Assembly (NCBI GenBank): GCA_014378195.1
Contig: JACMOC010000035.1
Location: 1 to 64,000, forward strand
DNA: 64,000 bases
Source of the DNA: Oligoflexus sp.
GTDB lineage: Bacteria > Bdellovibrionota_B > Oligoflexia > Oligoflexales > Oligoflexaceae
Reading direction: 5' to 3'
In this document: positions 8,892 through 18,068 of the stretch, piece after piece
Layout of the letters: each line of letters opens with the position of its first letter
Position numbering within the stretch: position 1 is the first letter of the stretch
Made by a program: the position numbers and the translations under genes
The notes under the pieces: model-generated
Seen by the model: only the letters and a program-made list of their open reading frames with translations
Told to the model about the DNA's origin: nothing
The model's database searches: none

Positions 8892-9175
8892 CAGATACTC
8901 CGTAGAGTTAAGGTGGAACACTTCATTTCATACCGAATCGACAGGTTTTTCAAGGTTAAATACCGTGATTTAAGTCAGACCACGCGTTTCTTGTCTCTCA
9001 TTGCGCCGATGCTGCATGCTCAGTGCGTCGCGTGGATGGGCCATAGTTTGAAAAAACTTAATACACGATTCTTCGGGCAAAGGTGTGACTGTATTCCCCC
9101 AATAACTTGGAGCTTTATTAAGCCATTCATAGACCTGCTAGTTACCATAACCGTTTTTGTATGAGGCGCTCTTAA
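8892..9175. other. Intergenic region between divergent genes
   Basis: Nothing gene-like is seen. It must hold promoters for the lipoprotein (-) and the iron-permease-like gene (+). The frame open on the plus strand (8913-9164) has no ribosome binding site and atypical composition. Confidence 0.4.
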
Positions 9176-9212
9176 ACGATCGCTTGCTTTGCATCAGGCG
9201 TCAAGCGATCGT
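9176..9212 (+). promoter_or_regulatory. Perfect inverted repeat ahead of the iron-permease-like gene
   Basis: ACGATCGCTTG (9176-9186) and CAAGCGATCGT (9202-9212) form an 11-bp perfect stem with a 15-base loop. A T6 run follows after a short AAGGCC. It ends 25 bases before the TTG start at 9238, so it could be a transcription attenuator, an operator or the terminator of an unseen short transcript. Confidence 0.55.
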
Positions 9213-9237
9213 AAGGCCTTTTTTAAAGGAGAAGGTC

Positions 9238-9687
9238 TTGACGAGCACGTTTAATAATATCTTTGCGAAAATGGCAAGCAAAACGGCTTCGTGGATGGGT
9301 AAACCATCGGCCTTTCTGCTGGCGCTCATTGCGGTGATCGTTTGGGGTGCCTCAGGACCGTATTTTCACTTTTCTGATACCTGGGAACTGATCATCAACA
9401 CGGCGACGACCATCGTCACGTTTCTCATGGTATTCCTCATTCAAAATACTCAAAATCGCGACAGCCACGCCTTTCATCTGAAACTCGACGAGCTGATCCT
9501 CGCCATCAAAAGCGCCGACAATAAACTCATCGATATCGAAAACTGCAGCGAAGAGCAGCTAGAAGAGCTGTCCTTGAAGTATCGGGCCCTCAATGCGACA
9601 GCTCAGGAAACGATCCAAAAGAAACTTGAGACCAAACATAAAAAAACGAAACACACGATAGCAACCAAACATAGTAACGAGGAGTAA
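9238..9687 (+). CDS. Low-affinity iron permease family membrane protein
   Basis: The pattern ASWMGKPSAF, then a Trp-containing hydrophobic segment, SDTWELIINTATTIVTFLMVFLIQNTQNRD and KLDELI matches the bacterial members of the low-affinity iron permease family (related to yeast Fet4). Two membrane helices are followed by a charged, Lys-rich cytoplasmic tail. Bacterial members are much shorter than Fet4 and their transport activity is unproven. The start is TTG at 9238, placed six bases after GGAG; the frame runs further up but across the inverted repeat. The next gene starts two bases after its stop. Confidence 0.75.
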   Translation: MTSTFNNIFAKMASKTASWMGKPSAFLLALIAVIVWGASGPYFHFSDTWELIINTATTIVTFLMVFLIQNTQNRDSHAFHLKLDELILAIKSADNKLIDIENCSEEQLEELSLKYRALNATAQETIQKKLETKHKKTKHTIATKHSNEE

Positions 9688-9688
9688 T

Positions 9689-10180
9689 ATGCCTCACGAA
9701 GAAACCGACCTCAAAACCAGCCTCACAAAAAGGCCCAGTTTTGCAAATGGATACTATGGGATCGCGATATACAGACCCAAAAAGGCTGTGAACTTCGGCT
9801 CGCTACTGCGGACAGCGCAGATTTTTGACGCTTCGTTTATTGCCCTGATCGATGGGCGTTATCATAGACAGGCGTCGGATACCTTTGGTGCGGTCCATCA
9901 TATTCCCGTGTTTGAATATGATAGTTTCGACAGTTTTTATATCAATCTGCCCCGCTCCTGCCAGATCGTAGGGGTGGAGCAAGACCCGCGTGCCACCAAT
10001 CTCAAGAGTTATAAACATCCGTTGAGCGCTGTGTATCTCCTGGGTGCCGAGGATGATGGGCTACCGCCCGCCATCCTCGATCGCTGTCATGATCTGATCG
10101 TCCTGAAGGGGGAGAAGTCGATGAACCTAGCCGTGGCGGGTAGCATCGTCATTTATCATCGCGTCAGCCTCGGGACCTGA
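9689..10180 (+). CDS. TrmH/SpoU family RNA 2'-O-methyltransferase
   Basis: A SPOUT-class methyltransferase using S-adenosylmethionine to methylate RNA ribose. Motif 1 is KKAVNFGSLLRTA, motif 2 YLLGAEDDGLP and motif 3 SMNLAVAGSIVIYHR; the knotted SAM site is built from motifs 2 and 3. At 163 residues it is the minimal catalytic domain without an RNA-binding extension. The target RNA cannot be told from sequence. GAGGAG overlaps the stop of the upstream gene, suggesting translational coupling. The 3' end overlaps the convergent gene by 25 bases. Confidence 0.85.
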   Translation: MPHEETDLKTSLTKRPSFANGYYGIAIYRPKKAVNFGSLLRTAQIFDASFIALIDGRYHRQASDTFGAVHHIPVFEYDSFDSFYINLPRSCQIVGVEQDPRATNLKSYKHPLSAVYLLGAEDDGLPPAILDRCHDLIVLKGEKSMNLAVAGSIVIYHRVSLGT

Positions 10181-10554
10181 TGGTCTTTATCCTTTTCTCT
10201 GTGAGAAATGTGTCCTGCGATGACCTGCCAGCCGTCGTGAACCTTGCTCCACACGCGCGTGAAACGGAAAAGACCTGAAAAAGAGGTGTTTTCGAGATCG
10301 ATCAGGCAATTGACCACGATCGTGGATGCGTATTCTTTCACGACCATCTCACTTCTCTCATAACGTGAGAAGATGGATTCCTTGGCTGCGATCATTGCAT
10401 CGATGACGTCATTTTTCTGGATGGATCGACCAAACGGCGTCGCAAGCATCGCATTGTCGGCAATGAGCTCTCGAAACGTGTCGAGATCGTTGCACATGTC
10501 CGCCTGCATCAAACGGTTCTCCAGACGCAATATTTCAGTGACAGGTCTGCTCAT
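10156..10554 (-). CDS. NTF2-like (DUF4440/SnoaL type) protein
   Basis: A 132-residue protein with the cone-shaped NTF2 fold pattern: an N-terminal helix ENRLMQADMCNDLDTFRELIADNAMLATPFG, then the strands VVKEYASTIVVNC, FRFTRVWSKVHDGWQVIAGHIS. The closing W-x-V-x-x-x-H pattern is typical of DUF4440. Such proteins are small ligand-binding or enzymatic pockets; the ligand is unknown. AAGGA stands seven bases before the ATG. Confidence 0.75.
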   Translation of the reverse strand: MSRPVTEILRLENRLMQADMCNDLDTFRELIADNAMLATPFGRSIQKNDVIDAMIAAKESIFSRYERSEMVVKEYASTIVVNCLIDLENTSFSGLFRFTRVWSKVHDGWQVIAGHISHREKDKDHQVPRLTR

Positions 10555-10598
10555 AAGAGTCCTTACGAAATATTCGATCGGCGGGTGAAGCCCCGGCT

Positions 10599-11084
10599 TC
10601 AGCCCAGGAGTTTTTCGATGTCGCCCGTGAGTTTTTCGGGATCAGTGGCGGAGGCAAAACGTTCGACATGCGATCCATTCGGATCGATAAGGAACTTGGT
10701 GAAATTCCATTTGATGGCTTTGCTGCCGAGAACGCCAGGCGCTTCGTTTTTAAGGTGAGCGAAAAGTGGATCGGTGTTGTCGCCGTTGACATCGACCTTG
10801 TCGAGTACAGGAAACGTCACACCATAGTTGAGTTCGCAGAACTGCTGGATTTCCGCATTCGTCCCCGGCTCCTGCGAGCCGAACTGGTTGCAGGGAAAGC
10901 CAAGGATTACGAGACCTTTGTCTCGGTACTTTTGATGGAGTGCTTCGAGGCTTTTGTACTGAGGCGTGAATCCGCATTTGGACGCGACATTGACCACAAG
11001 AACGGCTTTGCCTTTGTGCCGAGAAAGATCATAGGGCTTACCGCTTGCGTCTTTCACTGTAAAGTCGAATAGGCTCTTCGTCAT
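10599..11084 (-). CDS. Glutathione peroxidase family protein (BtuE-like)
   Basis: Second peroxidase of this family in the window. It has peroxidatic Cys in NVASKCGFTPQY, a second Cys in FPCNQFGSQEPG that may form the resolving disulfide, the Gln of SQEPG and the WNFTKFL block. At 161 residues it is the compact bacterial form, probably thioredoxin-dependent as shown for several bacterial relatives. GAGGAG is seven bases before the ATG. It lies 44 bases upstream of the NTF2-like gene on the same strand, so the two may be cotranscribed. Confidence 0.9.
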   Translation of the reverse strand: MTKSLFDFTVKDASGKPYDLSRHKGKAVLVVNVASKCGFTPQYKSLEALHQKYRDKGLVILGFPCNQFGSQEPGTNAEIQQFCELNYGVTFPVLDKVDVNGDNTDPLFAHLKNEAPGVLGSKAIKWNFTKFLIDPNGSHVERFASATDPEKLTGDIEKLLG

Positions 11085-11321
11085 CGTCGGCTCCTCAAGT
11101 GTCAGCTTCTCTAAGCACTTTGTATCCTCTAGTCGAGACGAGAGTCAATGACGAGTCCTTGGACAAAGCATAAGTGTTTGGATATAAGGTTTTATTTTCA
11201 CCCGATACAAACTATTCACGTCACGATGGTATTTGAGCGGGAGTTGAGCGTACGGGGGGGGTGGAAGGCTGGTCTGCGTTGTCGAGGATAATCCTTTTTC
11301 CACGCAGTCAGCCGTGCGAAC

Positions 11322-11459
11322 TTACTTTTTAGTCTTCGCTGCAGGAACAGCTTTGGCTTTTGCATCTTTATCAGCTTGGACTTTCTGAGCGCTTTTTGCA
11401 GCATCATCAGTCTTTTGCTTTTGGCCCTTTTGTTTGTCCTTTGGACTTTTGTCACCCAT
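11322..11459 (-). CDS. Lysine-rich small protein, 45 residues
   Basis: A very short gene: ATG at 11459, TAA at 11322-11324. AAGGAGAG stands about five bases before the ATG. The product begins MGDKSPKDKQKGQKQK and is roughly one third lysine, with Ala and Asp making up much of the rest. I recall similar tiny proteins beginning MGDKSPK in many Proteobacteria, always uncharacterised. It should be soluble, disordered and strongly basic, perhaps binding nucleic acid. A different frame over the same bases (11216-11455) is longer but lacks any ribosome binding site. Confidence 0.65.
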   Translation of the reverse strand: MGDKSPKDKQKGQKQKTDDAAKSAQKVQADKDAKAKAVPAAKTKK

Positions 11460-11605
11460 GGGACTCTCCTTTTGAAAAAATGAGCATTAATTACCGTGAC
11501 TCATTCCCTAGCCTACCTTCAGCCGCAATCAAAAGCAAAGATTAGCAAACGTGTCATCCAATGCCTTTGAATTATTGGCAATATAGGATAAAGGCAGTAT
11601 GATCT

Positions 11606-11634
11606 TTGACAAGTGGCCCGATGATAGGTATTTG
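11606..11634 (+). promoter_or_regulatory. Probable sigma-70 promoter of the acyltransferase gene
   Basis: TTGACA (11606-11611), a 17-base spacer and TATTTG (11629-11634). The -35 is perfect and the -10 partial. It lies 25 bases before the chosen start at 11660, which would leave a short leader holding the ribosome binding site. Confidence 0.45.
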
Positions 11635-11659
11635 TTGCGGGTCATACGCGGAGTTACAA

Positions 11660-12511
11660 ATGTACGCTTTTATGAAGGCTTTCGCCTGGTTGCTGAGTCA
11701 ATTTTCCTTTGCAGGTCTCACGAGGCTTGCCGATGCATTAACCTGGTTGTTTTTCGACGTTCTGCGATTCAGACGAGTCCTTATGCTTCGAAATCTTGAT
11801 ATCGCTTTTCGCACCGAATATACCCGCGCCGAAAAAGTGAAAATCGCCCGTAGATCTTTCTCACATTTTTTACAGACTCTTTTTGAAGTCATGATATCGC
11901 AACGATTTGCAATCGATGCCGATGTTGAAGTGGTGGGCAGCCAGCACCTCGATGCGGCGCTTGCCCACAATAAAGGTGTGTTTATAGTCGCCTTTCATAT
12001 GGGCAACTGGGAAGCCATGGGCGCGGTCATTACCAAACGATTCCGTCCGGCCTATACGGTCGTGAAAAAGGTTGGCAGCGACGGACTCAATAAGTTTATT
12101 GAAGAGCGGCGACTTGCCAATGGTCTCTACTGGATCGGTCGGGAGAAAACCGGCGATGCGGTCAGACAGATGTTCAAGATACTCAAGGCTGGCAATATCG
12201 TCGGTTTCATCATGGATCAGTCACGCCCGGGCGAACCGAGACTGCCGTTTTTCTCGCAGGACGCACTCACCAATACGAGTCTCGCGGCCATCTGGGGCCG
12301 CAAAAACGAATGTCCCGTGCTCGTATCCTGCATGGTGCGCAAATCCTTCGGCCGGCATCTGCTGACGATAGAACCGATCGAAGGTCTAAGGGTCACGGAT
12401 AAGCCCGACGAGGATATCCTCTTCAACTCGCTCGTTTTCACACGGCTAGTTGAGGCCTTCGTCAGACTCAATCCCGATCAGTACTTCTGGTTTCACAACC
12501 GTTGGAAATAA
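11660..12511 (+). CDS. LpxL/HtrB-like lysophospholipid acyltransferase
   Basis: An inner-membrane acyltransferase of the lipid A late acyltransferase family. The catalytic H-x4-E motif reads HMGNWE (His113, Glu118); MDQSRPGE matches the substrate-binding block and HNRWK the conserved tail. A hydrophobic N-terminal segment anchors it. Length (283) is near the family norm of about 300. The likely role is adding a secondary acyl chain to lipid A, but ornithine lipid or other acceptors are possible. I chose the ATG at 11660, which has CGGAG about six bases upstream; an earlier ATG at 11606 lies on the -35 element. Confidence 0.85.
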   Translation: MYAFMKAFAWLLSQFSFAGLTRLADALTWLFFDVLRFRRVLMLRNLDIAFRTEYTRAEKVKIARRSFSHFLQTLFEVMISQRFAIDADVEVVGSQHLDAALAHNKGVFIVAFHMGNWEAMGAVITKRFRPAYTVVKKVGSDGLNKFIEERRLANGLYWIGREKTGDAVRQMFKILKAGNIVGFIMDQSRPGEPRLPFFSQDALTNTSLAAIWGRKNECPVLVSCMVRKSFGRHLLTIEPIEGLRVTDKPDEDILFNSLVFTRLVEAFVRLNPDQYFWFHNRWK

Positions 12512-12565
12512 GGCCGCAAGATCATATATTCACTCGCTTTTTTAGTATCCATTAAACGTGGTGTC

Positions 12566-12595
12566 TTGACAGTCAATTCGCTTCAAACCTAATGC
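12566..12595 (+). promoter_or_regulatory. Possible sigma-70 promoter
   Basis: TTGACA (12566-12571) is followed after 18 bases by TAATGC (12590-12595). It lies almost on top of the start of the shortened DUF72 gene (12602), so the transcript would have nearly no leader. It may mainly serve the helicase gene downstream. Confidence 0.35.
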
Positions 12596-12601
12596 TAAGG
12601 G

Positions 12602-13246
12602 ATGTTCAACGTCCCGGAGCCTGACGGTCATGAAAAGCGGGCGCGTATGACCCCGCCGAACTTTCGTTTCGCTGTCAAACTCTCCCGCGTCTTTACACAC
12701 TACGAACGCCTAGTCGTCGATCCTGAGATTCTAAAGGTCAATCTTGCAGGGATCATGCGCCTCGGCGAAAAACTTGGTGTGCTGCTCATTCAATTACCTC
12801 CTAAACTGGCCTTCAATCTCTTCCAGGCCTACACCTTTTTTACTCAGCTTTGTGCGATTTACGAAGGGCCCATTGTGGTTGAGCCGAGGCACCTGAGCTG
12901 GGTCAACCCAGAGGCCCTTGCTCTTTTTCGTGCGTTCAAACTCGGAAAAGTCATCGCGGATCCCGAGCCATGTCCGAGCGGACAAGAATTTCAGGGCTCC
13001 CCTGCTTCGGTTTGTTATTTCCGTTGGCATGGTTCGCCCGTGATCTACGAAAGCCGCTATGAGCAAGCTGAAATGCACGCCCTCCGACGGCGGGCCGAAG
13101 AAGCCGCGCATTTTCACGACGCGGTCTGGATTATTTTTGACAATACAACCTTTGGTTGGGCGACAGTCAATGCGCTGGAAATGAAGTCTTTGTTGATTTC
13201 CCAGGCACCTAAAGTTGTGTTAGATAGGAGTGCCCCTAGGTTCTGA
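12602..13246 (+). CDS. DUF72 (YecE-like) protein lacking its N-terminus
   Basis: DUF72 proteins adopt a TIM-barrel-like fold of unknown function and normally have about 240-280 residues, starting with an IGTSGW motif. This frame has the later family blocks (FRFAVKLSRVFTHYERL, LGVLLIQLPP, VEPRHLSW, YFRWHG, WIIFDNTTFGWATVNALEM) but begins right at the position of the third strand, so roughly 40 residues are missing. The 90 bases upstream cannot encode them and contain stops. There is no proper ribosome binding site. It is probably a 5'-deleted gene; a working short form is less likely. Confidence 0.65.
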   Translation: MFNVPEPDGHEKRARMTPPNFRFAVKLSRVFTHYERLVVDPEILKVNLAGIMRLGEKLGVLLIQLPPKLAFNLFQAYTFFTQLCAIYEGPIVVEPRHLSWVNPEALALFRAFKLGKVIADPEPCPSGQEFQGSPASVCYFRWHGSPVIYESRYEQAEMHALRRRAEEAAHFHDAVWIIFDNTTFGWATVNALEMKSLLISQAPKVVLDRSAPRF

Positions 13247-13261
13247 TTGAGGAGATAAAGA

Positions 13262-15862
13262 GTGAGTTCAAGCCCTAACGATACGACGTCCGAAGCCCTT
13301 ACCATGGCACCCCTGTTTCGACGCGTCCCTCCACACGGCATGTTGGCAGATAGTGGCGAACTCCTCGACCTTTTTCTCGATTATGTTCAAGAACGCGGCG
13401 TCGAGCTTTATCCGGCTCAGGAAGAAGCGATACTGGCCCTTTTTGAAGGTGGCAATGTCATTCTCAATACGCCGACCGGATCCGGCAAGTCGCTGGTTGC
13501 CACAGCGCTCCATTTCCTCTCTCTCGCGCAGGGGCGGCGCTCGGTGTATACCTGTCCTATCAAAGCCCTCGTCAACGAGAAGTTTCTGGCTTTGTGCGCG
13601 GACTTTGGCCCTGACCAGGTGGGGATGATAACCGGTGATGCGACGGTCAACCGTAACGCCCCGATCCTTTGTTGTACGGCCGAGATTTTATCGAACATCG
13701 CTTTGAGTGAAGGCGACGAATCCAGCGTCGATGACGTTATTATGGATGAGTTCCATTATTATTCGGATCGTGATCGGGGTGTAGCCTGGCAGATCCCTCT
13801 GCTATCAATGCCAAAGACGCGGTTTTTATTAATGTCTGCGACATTTGGCGAAACCGACTTTTTCGAGAAGGTCCTGAACGATCTTACGAAGCGTCCTACC
13901 GCGGTCGTAAAAAGCAATCAACGCCCGGTGCCGCTTGACTTTGTGTATCAGGAATCGCCTTTGCACGAAACGATACGCAAACTCGTGCAAGAAGGCAAAA
14001 CACCGATTTATCTTGTGAATTTCACGCAGCGTGATGCGGCCGAAGAAGCTCAGAATCTTATGTCGATGGACTTTTCAAGCAAAGAAGAAAAGCAGGCGAT
14101 CGCAGCTGAGCTATCCAAAGTCAAGTTCTCGAGTCCGTACGGGAAGGAAGTGCAGAGAATTCTCAAGCACGGGATTGGCCTTCATCATGCGGGGCTTTTG
14201 CCCAAATATCGCCTGCTCGTCGAAAAACTCGCGCAAAAAGGCCTTCTGAAAATCATCAGCGGTACGGATACTTTGGGTGTCGGTGTCAACGTTCCCATTC
14301 GTACAGTTCTGTTTACCAAGATGTGCAAGTTTGATGGCAGCAAATCAACGATACTGAGCGCGCGTGACTTTCAGCAGATCAGTGGCCGCGCCGGACGAAA
14401 AGGTTTCGATAACCTCGGTTCCGTTGTCGTGCAGACGCCGGAACATGTGGCCGAAAACAAGAACCTCGAGGCCAAGGCCGGCGGTGATCCCAAAAAACTC
14501 CGAAAAATTGTGCGTCGCAAGCCTCCGGAAAAAGGCTATGTGCATTGGGACGTCAACACATTTAATAAACTGATCGTCGCGCCTTCCGAACTGCTCGTGT
14601 CGCGTTTTTCTGTATCCCATGCAATGCTGCTCAATATTCTCGGTCGCCCCGGCGATGGCTGCCGTGCCATGCGGCAGCTGATTCGCGATAGTCATGAAAC
14701 CCCTCAAGCCAAACGGCAGTTGAGTAAAACAGCGTTTCAGATGTTCCGCTCGTTAGTCGATCGCGGCATTATTCAATTCGAGGATGTCCCCGGTGTCCGC
14801 CGCAAAAAGCTACGTATTGACAGAAATCTCCAGACAGACTTTTCGCTCAACCAAACCTTGTCTCTCTACTTGCTTGACACCCTCAAGCTCATGGACCCCT
14901 ATGCAGAAGACTTCCCTCTCGACCTCTTGACCCTCGTCGAATCGATACTCGAGAATCCGGAGTTGATACTACGCAAACAACTTGACCGGCTCAAGACGCT
15001 AAAAATGGCCGAAATGAAGGCTGATGGCATCGAATACGAAGAGCGTATCGCCGAACTCGAAAAGATGGAATATCCCAAACCTAACCGAGATTTTATCTAC
15101 GATACCTTCAATACCTTCGCCGCCGCTCACCCTTGGGTTGGGGGCGAAAACATTCGGCCGAAATCAATCGCACGCGAAATGTACGAAACGTTTCAATCAT
15201 TCGACGAATATATTCGTGACTACGATCAACAGCGCGCTGAAGGCCTTTTGCTCCGTTACCTGACCGAGGTGTATAAGGTCCTGGTGCAGACGGTTCCGGA
15301 GTCGTATAGAAGCGAAGAAGTCGAAGCTATCATCGATTATTTTGGAACCATGATTCGCAACATCGACTCGAGTCTGCTGGATGAGTGGGAGCGCATGCGC
15401 AACCCAAGCCATGTGAGCTACACCGCCGAAGCCGAAGATGCGAAGGATAAGGTGGAGACTCCCGACGTAACGCGTGACATGCGCGCATTCACCGTTCAGA
15501 TCCGCAACGAAGTCTTCCGCTTCATGCGTCTGATGGCGGCGCGAGATTATGAGACGGCGCTTTCGATTGTCGAACCGATGTCCGATGAAGAGGCGGCGGT
15601 ATGGACGCCTCAGGTTCTTGATGGGATCATGAGCGGTTACTGGCCCGACCACGGTGCGATACTAACCGACCGACAGGCTCGGCATCCTGCCCTGTGTCGC
15701 GTGACCCCCACTGCCGATGGAAAAGGCTGGAAGATCGAACAGACGGTAACCGATCCTTACGAACACAATGATTGGCGTATTCTGTTTCATATAGAAAAGG
15801 ACCGGTCGCGGACTATGGGTCGTCCCATCCTTCAACTGGTGAGCGTGGGGGAAATGGGCTAA
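13262..15862 (+). CDS. Ski2-like DEAD/DEAH-box RNA helicase (HelY-like, DUF3516 type)
   Basis: An 866-residue superfamily 2 helicase. Seen in order: Walker [10 protein letters not shown] (~73-77), [15 protein letters not shown] box (162-165), MSATF (191-195), [27 protein letters not shown] and [10 protein letters not shown] (motif VI). DEFH and the HHAG block mark the Ski2/Mtr4-like group. The C-terminal half is helical and matches the extended domain of bacterial HelY-type proteins. Likely ATP-driven RNA unwinding in RNA turnover. Start is GTG at 13262 with GAGGAG nearby. It follows the DUF72 remnant by 15 bases. Confidence 0.9.
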   Translation: MSSSPNDTTSEALTMAPLFRRVPPHGMLADSGELLDLFLDYVQERGVELYPAQEEAILALFEGGNVILNTPTGSGKSLVATALHFLSLAQGRRSVYTCPIKALVNEKFLALCADFGPDQVGMITGDATVNRNAPILCCTAEILSNIALSEGDESSVDDVIMDEFHYYSDRDRGVAWQIPLLSMPKTRFLLMSATFGETDFFEKVLNDLTKRPTAVVKSNQRPVPLDFVYQESPLHETIRKLVQEGKTPIYLVNFTQRDAAEEAQNLMSMDFSSKEEKQAIAAELSKVKFSSPYGKEVQRILKHGIGLHHAGLLPKYRLLVEKLAQKGLLKIISGTDTLGVGVNVPIRTVLFTKMCKFDGSKSTILSARDFQQISGRAGRKGFDNLGSVVVQTPEHVAENKNLEAKAGGDPKKLRKIVRRKPPEKGYVHWDVNTFNKLIVAPSELLVSRFSVSHAMLLNILGRPGDGCRAMRQLIRDSHETPQAKRQLSKTAFQMFRSLVDRGIIQFEDVPGVRRKKLRIDRNLQTDFSLNQTLSLYLLDTLKLMDPYAEDFPLDLLTLVESILENPELILRKQLDRLKTLKMAEMKADGIEYEERIAELEKMEYPKPNRDFIYDTFNTFAAAHPWVGGENIRPKSIAREMYETFQSFDEYIRDYDQQRAEGLLLRYLTEVYKVLVQTVPESYRSEEVEAIIDYFGTMIRNIDSSLLDEWERMRNPSHVSYTAEAEDAKDKVETPDVTRDMRAFTVQIRNEVFRFMRLMAARDYETALSIVEPMSDEEAAVWTPQVLDGIMSGYWPDHGAILTDRQARHPALCRVTPTADGKGWKIEQTVTDPYEHNDWRILFHIEKDRSRTMGRPILQLVSVGEMG

Positions 15863-16027
15863 GGCCTGTCTCGCATTTGATGCAAAAAGCGTAGGGATTT
15901 CGCTCTACCCACCTTCAGGCTCTTTGTCTCGCTACAAGCCTAAACCACTGATTTATATACGTTTCGCCACCTACGGTGCACGCCTGCATCAGGGGGCGCC
16001 GGGCGTCCTATATGATTGGCAAGGGAA

Positions 16028-17185
16028 ATGCAAAGGCACTCGTTGACCGAGACAAACGTATCCTTGGTAGACGAGATGAGTATGAGCACATTGAAGCGGA
16101 TACCTAAGGTTCTCAAATTGACGCCAGAGCAAGAAGCTGACATAGCTGGTCTGAGCTATCTCCATTCCGACGCACCTGGGTTTGTACGAAAACGGGTCGG
16201 GAAACATTTTCGCTACTTCGATGCGAAAGGCAAACTCGTTAGTGACCCAAAACTCAAAGCTCGGTTTAAGGCCTTAGTTATTCCACCAGCCTGGGAAAAC
16301 GTGTGGATCTCGCCTGATCCGCGCAATCATATACAAGTCACAGGGCGTGATGAACGCGGCCGTAAACAATATCGTTATCATAGCCTCTGGCGAACGCAGC
16401 GCGATGGGACGAAATTTGACAAAATGCTCATCTTCGGCAAAGTGCTCCCGAAGATCCGTCAGGAGATAAAAACCAATCTCAACGCAAAATCACTGTCCAA
16501 ACGTCAGATCGTCGCGACGGTGGTGCATCTTTTGGAGACAACTTTGATCCGGGTCGGAAACGAATCCTACGCGAAACAAAACAAATCCTACGGCCTCACA
16601 ACGATACGCGATAAACATGTTGAGATTGATCACGGTACGCTACGTTTTCAATTTAAAGGCAAAAGCGGTGTGGCGCATGATGTTAAAGTAAAAGACAGAC
16701 GCATTGCGAAAATTGTGGAACGTTGCCACGATTTACCGGGCCAACTCTTATTCAAATACCTCGACGAAGCAGGCGAACTCAGGCCAGTTGGCTCAACAGA
16801 TATCAACGAATTCCTTCGGCATGTAACAGGTAACCCCTTCACCGCCAAAGATTTCAGAACGTGGTGCGCATCGGTGTTAGCGGCCAAAGTTCTTAGGGAA
16901 TTTGAGCCGCCTACATCTATGACGCGCGGCAATAAAAATGTAAAAGCTGCCATCACAGAAGTTGCGGCGGCTTTGCGTAATACCGTGAGCGTCTGCAAAA
17001 AGTGCTACGTGCATCCAAAGGTGATTGAAGCTTATTTAGATGGAATGCTCGACGAAAAATCCGCGCGGAAATACCAGCGCGTTATGAAGTCTTACATCGC
17101 GACCGGTCTGGGTAAGGATGAAGCCTTTTTGCTAGCCCTTATCGAGGGTTGTGACACGGCGAAAACGCGGACAAAGGCCGCCTGA
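16028..17185 (+). CDS. DNA topoisomerase IB (poxvirus-like bacterial type)
   Basis: Relaxes supercoils by nicking one strand through a 3'-phosphotyrosine. The N-terminal domain pattern is present (GKHFRYFDAKGKLV, LVIPPAWENVWISPDPRNHIQVTGRDERGRKQYRYH). So is the catalytic domain, with Arg in IRVGNESY, the DFRTWC block and the nucleophile Tyr in CKKCYVHPKVIEAYLDG. The start is uncertain: TTG 16016, ATG 16028 or ATG 16076; an AGGG lies shortly before 16028. The first ~40 residues are outside the conserved part whichever start is used. Confidence 0.9.
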   Translation: MQRHSLTETNVSLVDEMSMSTLKRIPKVLKLTPEQEADIAGLSYLHSDAPGFVRKRVGKHFRYFDAKGKLVSDPKLKARFKALVIPPAWENVWISPDPRNHIQVTGRDERGRKQYRYHSLWRTQRDGTKFDKMLIFGKVLPKIRQEIKTNLNAKSLSKRQIVATVVHLLETTLIRVGNESYAKQNKSYGLTTIRDKHVEIDHGTLRFQFKGKSGVAHDVKVKDRRIAKIVERCHDLPGQLLFKYLDEAGELRPVGSTDINEFLRHVTGNPFTAKDFRTWCASVLAAKVLREFEPPTSMTRGNKNVKAAITEVAAALRNTVSVCKKCYVHPKVIEAYLDGMLDEKSARKYQRVMKSYIATGLGKDEAFLLALIEGCDTAKTRTKAA

Positions 17186-17288
17186 ACAAAGACACGCGGT
17201 TTTTTTGTCCTAAAGCTTGCATAATCGCCGCATAGATTATACTCCTTCCTGAGGAACGGGACATACGTTTCTCCTAGGAAAGGCCCCG

Positions 17289-18068
17289 ATGAGTTTTTTT
17301 CAATTTCGATCGACTTTCAGCCGCAATCTTACGATGACGCTCAGTGCGTTTGTTTTTGTCATTCTTATAGTCACGATCTTTTCCCACAAAAAATTGAGTG
17401 GTCCCGATGCCGTAAAGCTGGAGCTGCCGAGCCCGGATTGGGATGCGGTCACTTTCAGAACGGCTGACGGTGTTCGGCTTGCGGGTTGGTATGCACCCTC
17501 ATTAAACGGCGCGGCTGTTGTCATGCTGCATGGATTTGGTAATGATCGTCGCCAGGTTCTTCCGGAAGGCGGAATATTGCGACGTCAAGGTTATGGTGTT
17601 CTACTCTACGATACCCGGGGTCATGGCGAATCGGAAGGCGTGAGAAATGGCTATACCGATGCCGAAAAATTAGATTTAAAAGCAGCGTTGGATTTTCTCG
17701 CGACGCGCAGCGAAGTTGATAAAAGACGGATCGGAGCTTATGGCTTCTCCATGGGATCGTATATTCTTGCTCGCCAGGGCGCAGATGATGCACGTCTTGC
17801 TGCATTCGTTTTAGCCGGCGCACCGACGTCTTTGAAAGAAATCATGCCGCGCTTAATGCCAAGGCCTGTGCTGATTATTGCGGGGGGATTGGACCAGACG
17901 GTTCCGCCCCAGGATTCTGAGCTGCTCTTTCAAGCGGCGAAAGATCCCAAGGCGATACAGACATTTGGAAAAGCACGGCACGGTGAGTACTATACGTCGG
18001 AGCCTGAGCGGTTTGAGAAGATGCTGACCAATTTCTTCGATTTTACCTTGGCGAAAAAGCCGAACTAG
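17289..18068 (+). CDS. Membrane-anchored alpha/beta hydrolase
   Basis: One N-terminal membrane helix, then an alpha/beta hydrolase domain with oxyanion HGFGNDRR, DTRGHGESEG, nucleophile elbow GFSMG, Asp in GGLDQTVP and catalytic His in ARHGEYY. The substrate is unknown. It is closely related to the hydrolase at 47.6 kb (shared WYAP, NGA, LYDTRGHGES stretches), so the two are paralogues. The 3' end overlaps the convergent desaturase gene by four bases. Confidence 0.82.
   Translation: MSFFQFRSTFSRNLTMTLSAFVFVILIVTIFSHKKLSGPDAVKLELPSPDWDAVTFRTADGVRLAGWYAPSLNGAAVVMLHGFGNDRRQVLPEGGILRRQGYGVLLYDTRGHGESEGVRNGYTDAEKLDLKAALDFLATRSEVDKRRIGAYGFSMGSYILARQGADDARLAAFVLAGAPTSLKEIMPRLMPRPVLIIAGGLDQTVPPQDSELLFQAAKDPKAIQTFGKARHGEYYTSEPERFEKMLTNFFDFTLAKKPN

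Noticed and set aside
11216..11455. 79-codon minus-strand frame over the lysine-rich gene
   Set aside because: No ribosome binding site; the overlapping 45-residue frame has a strong one and a recognisable start.
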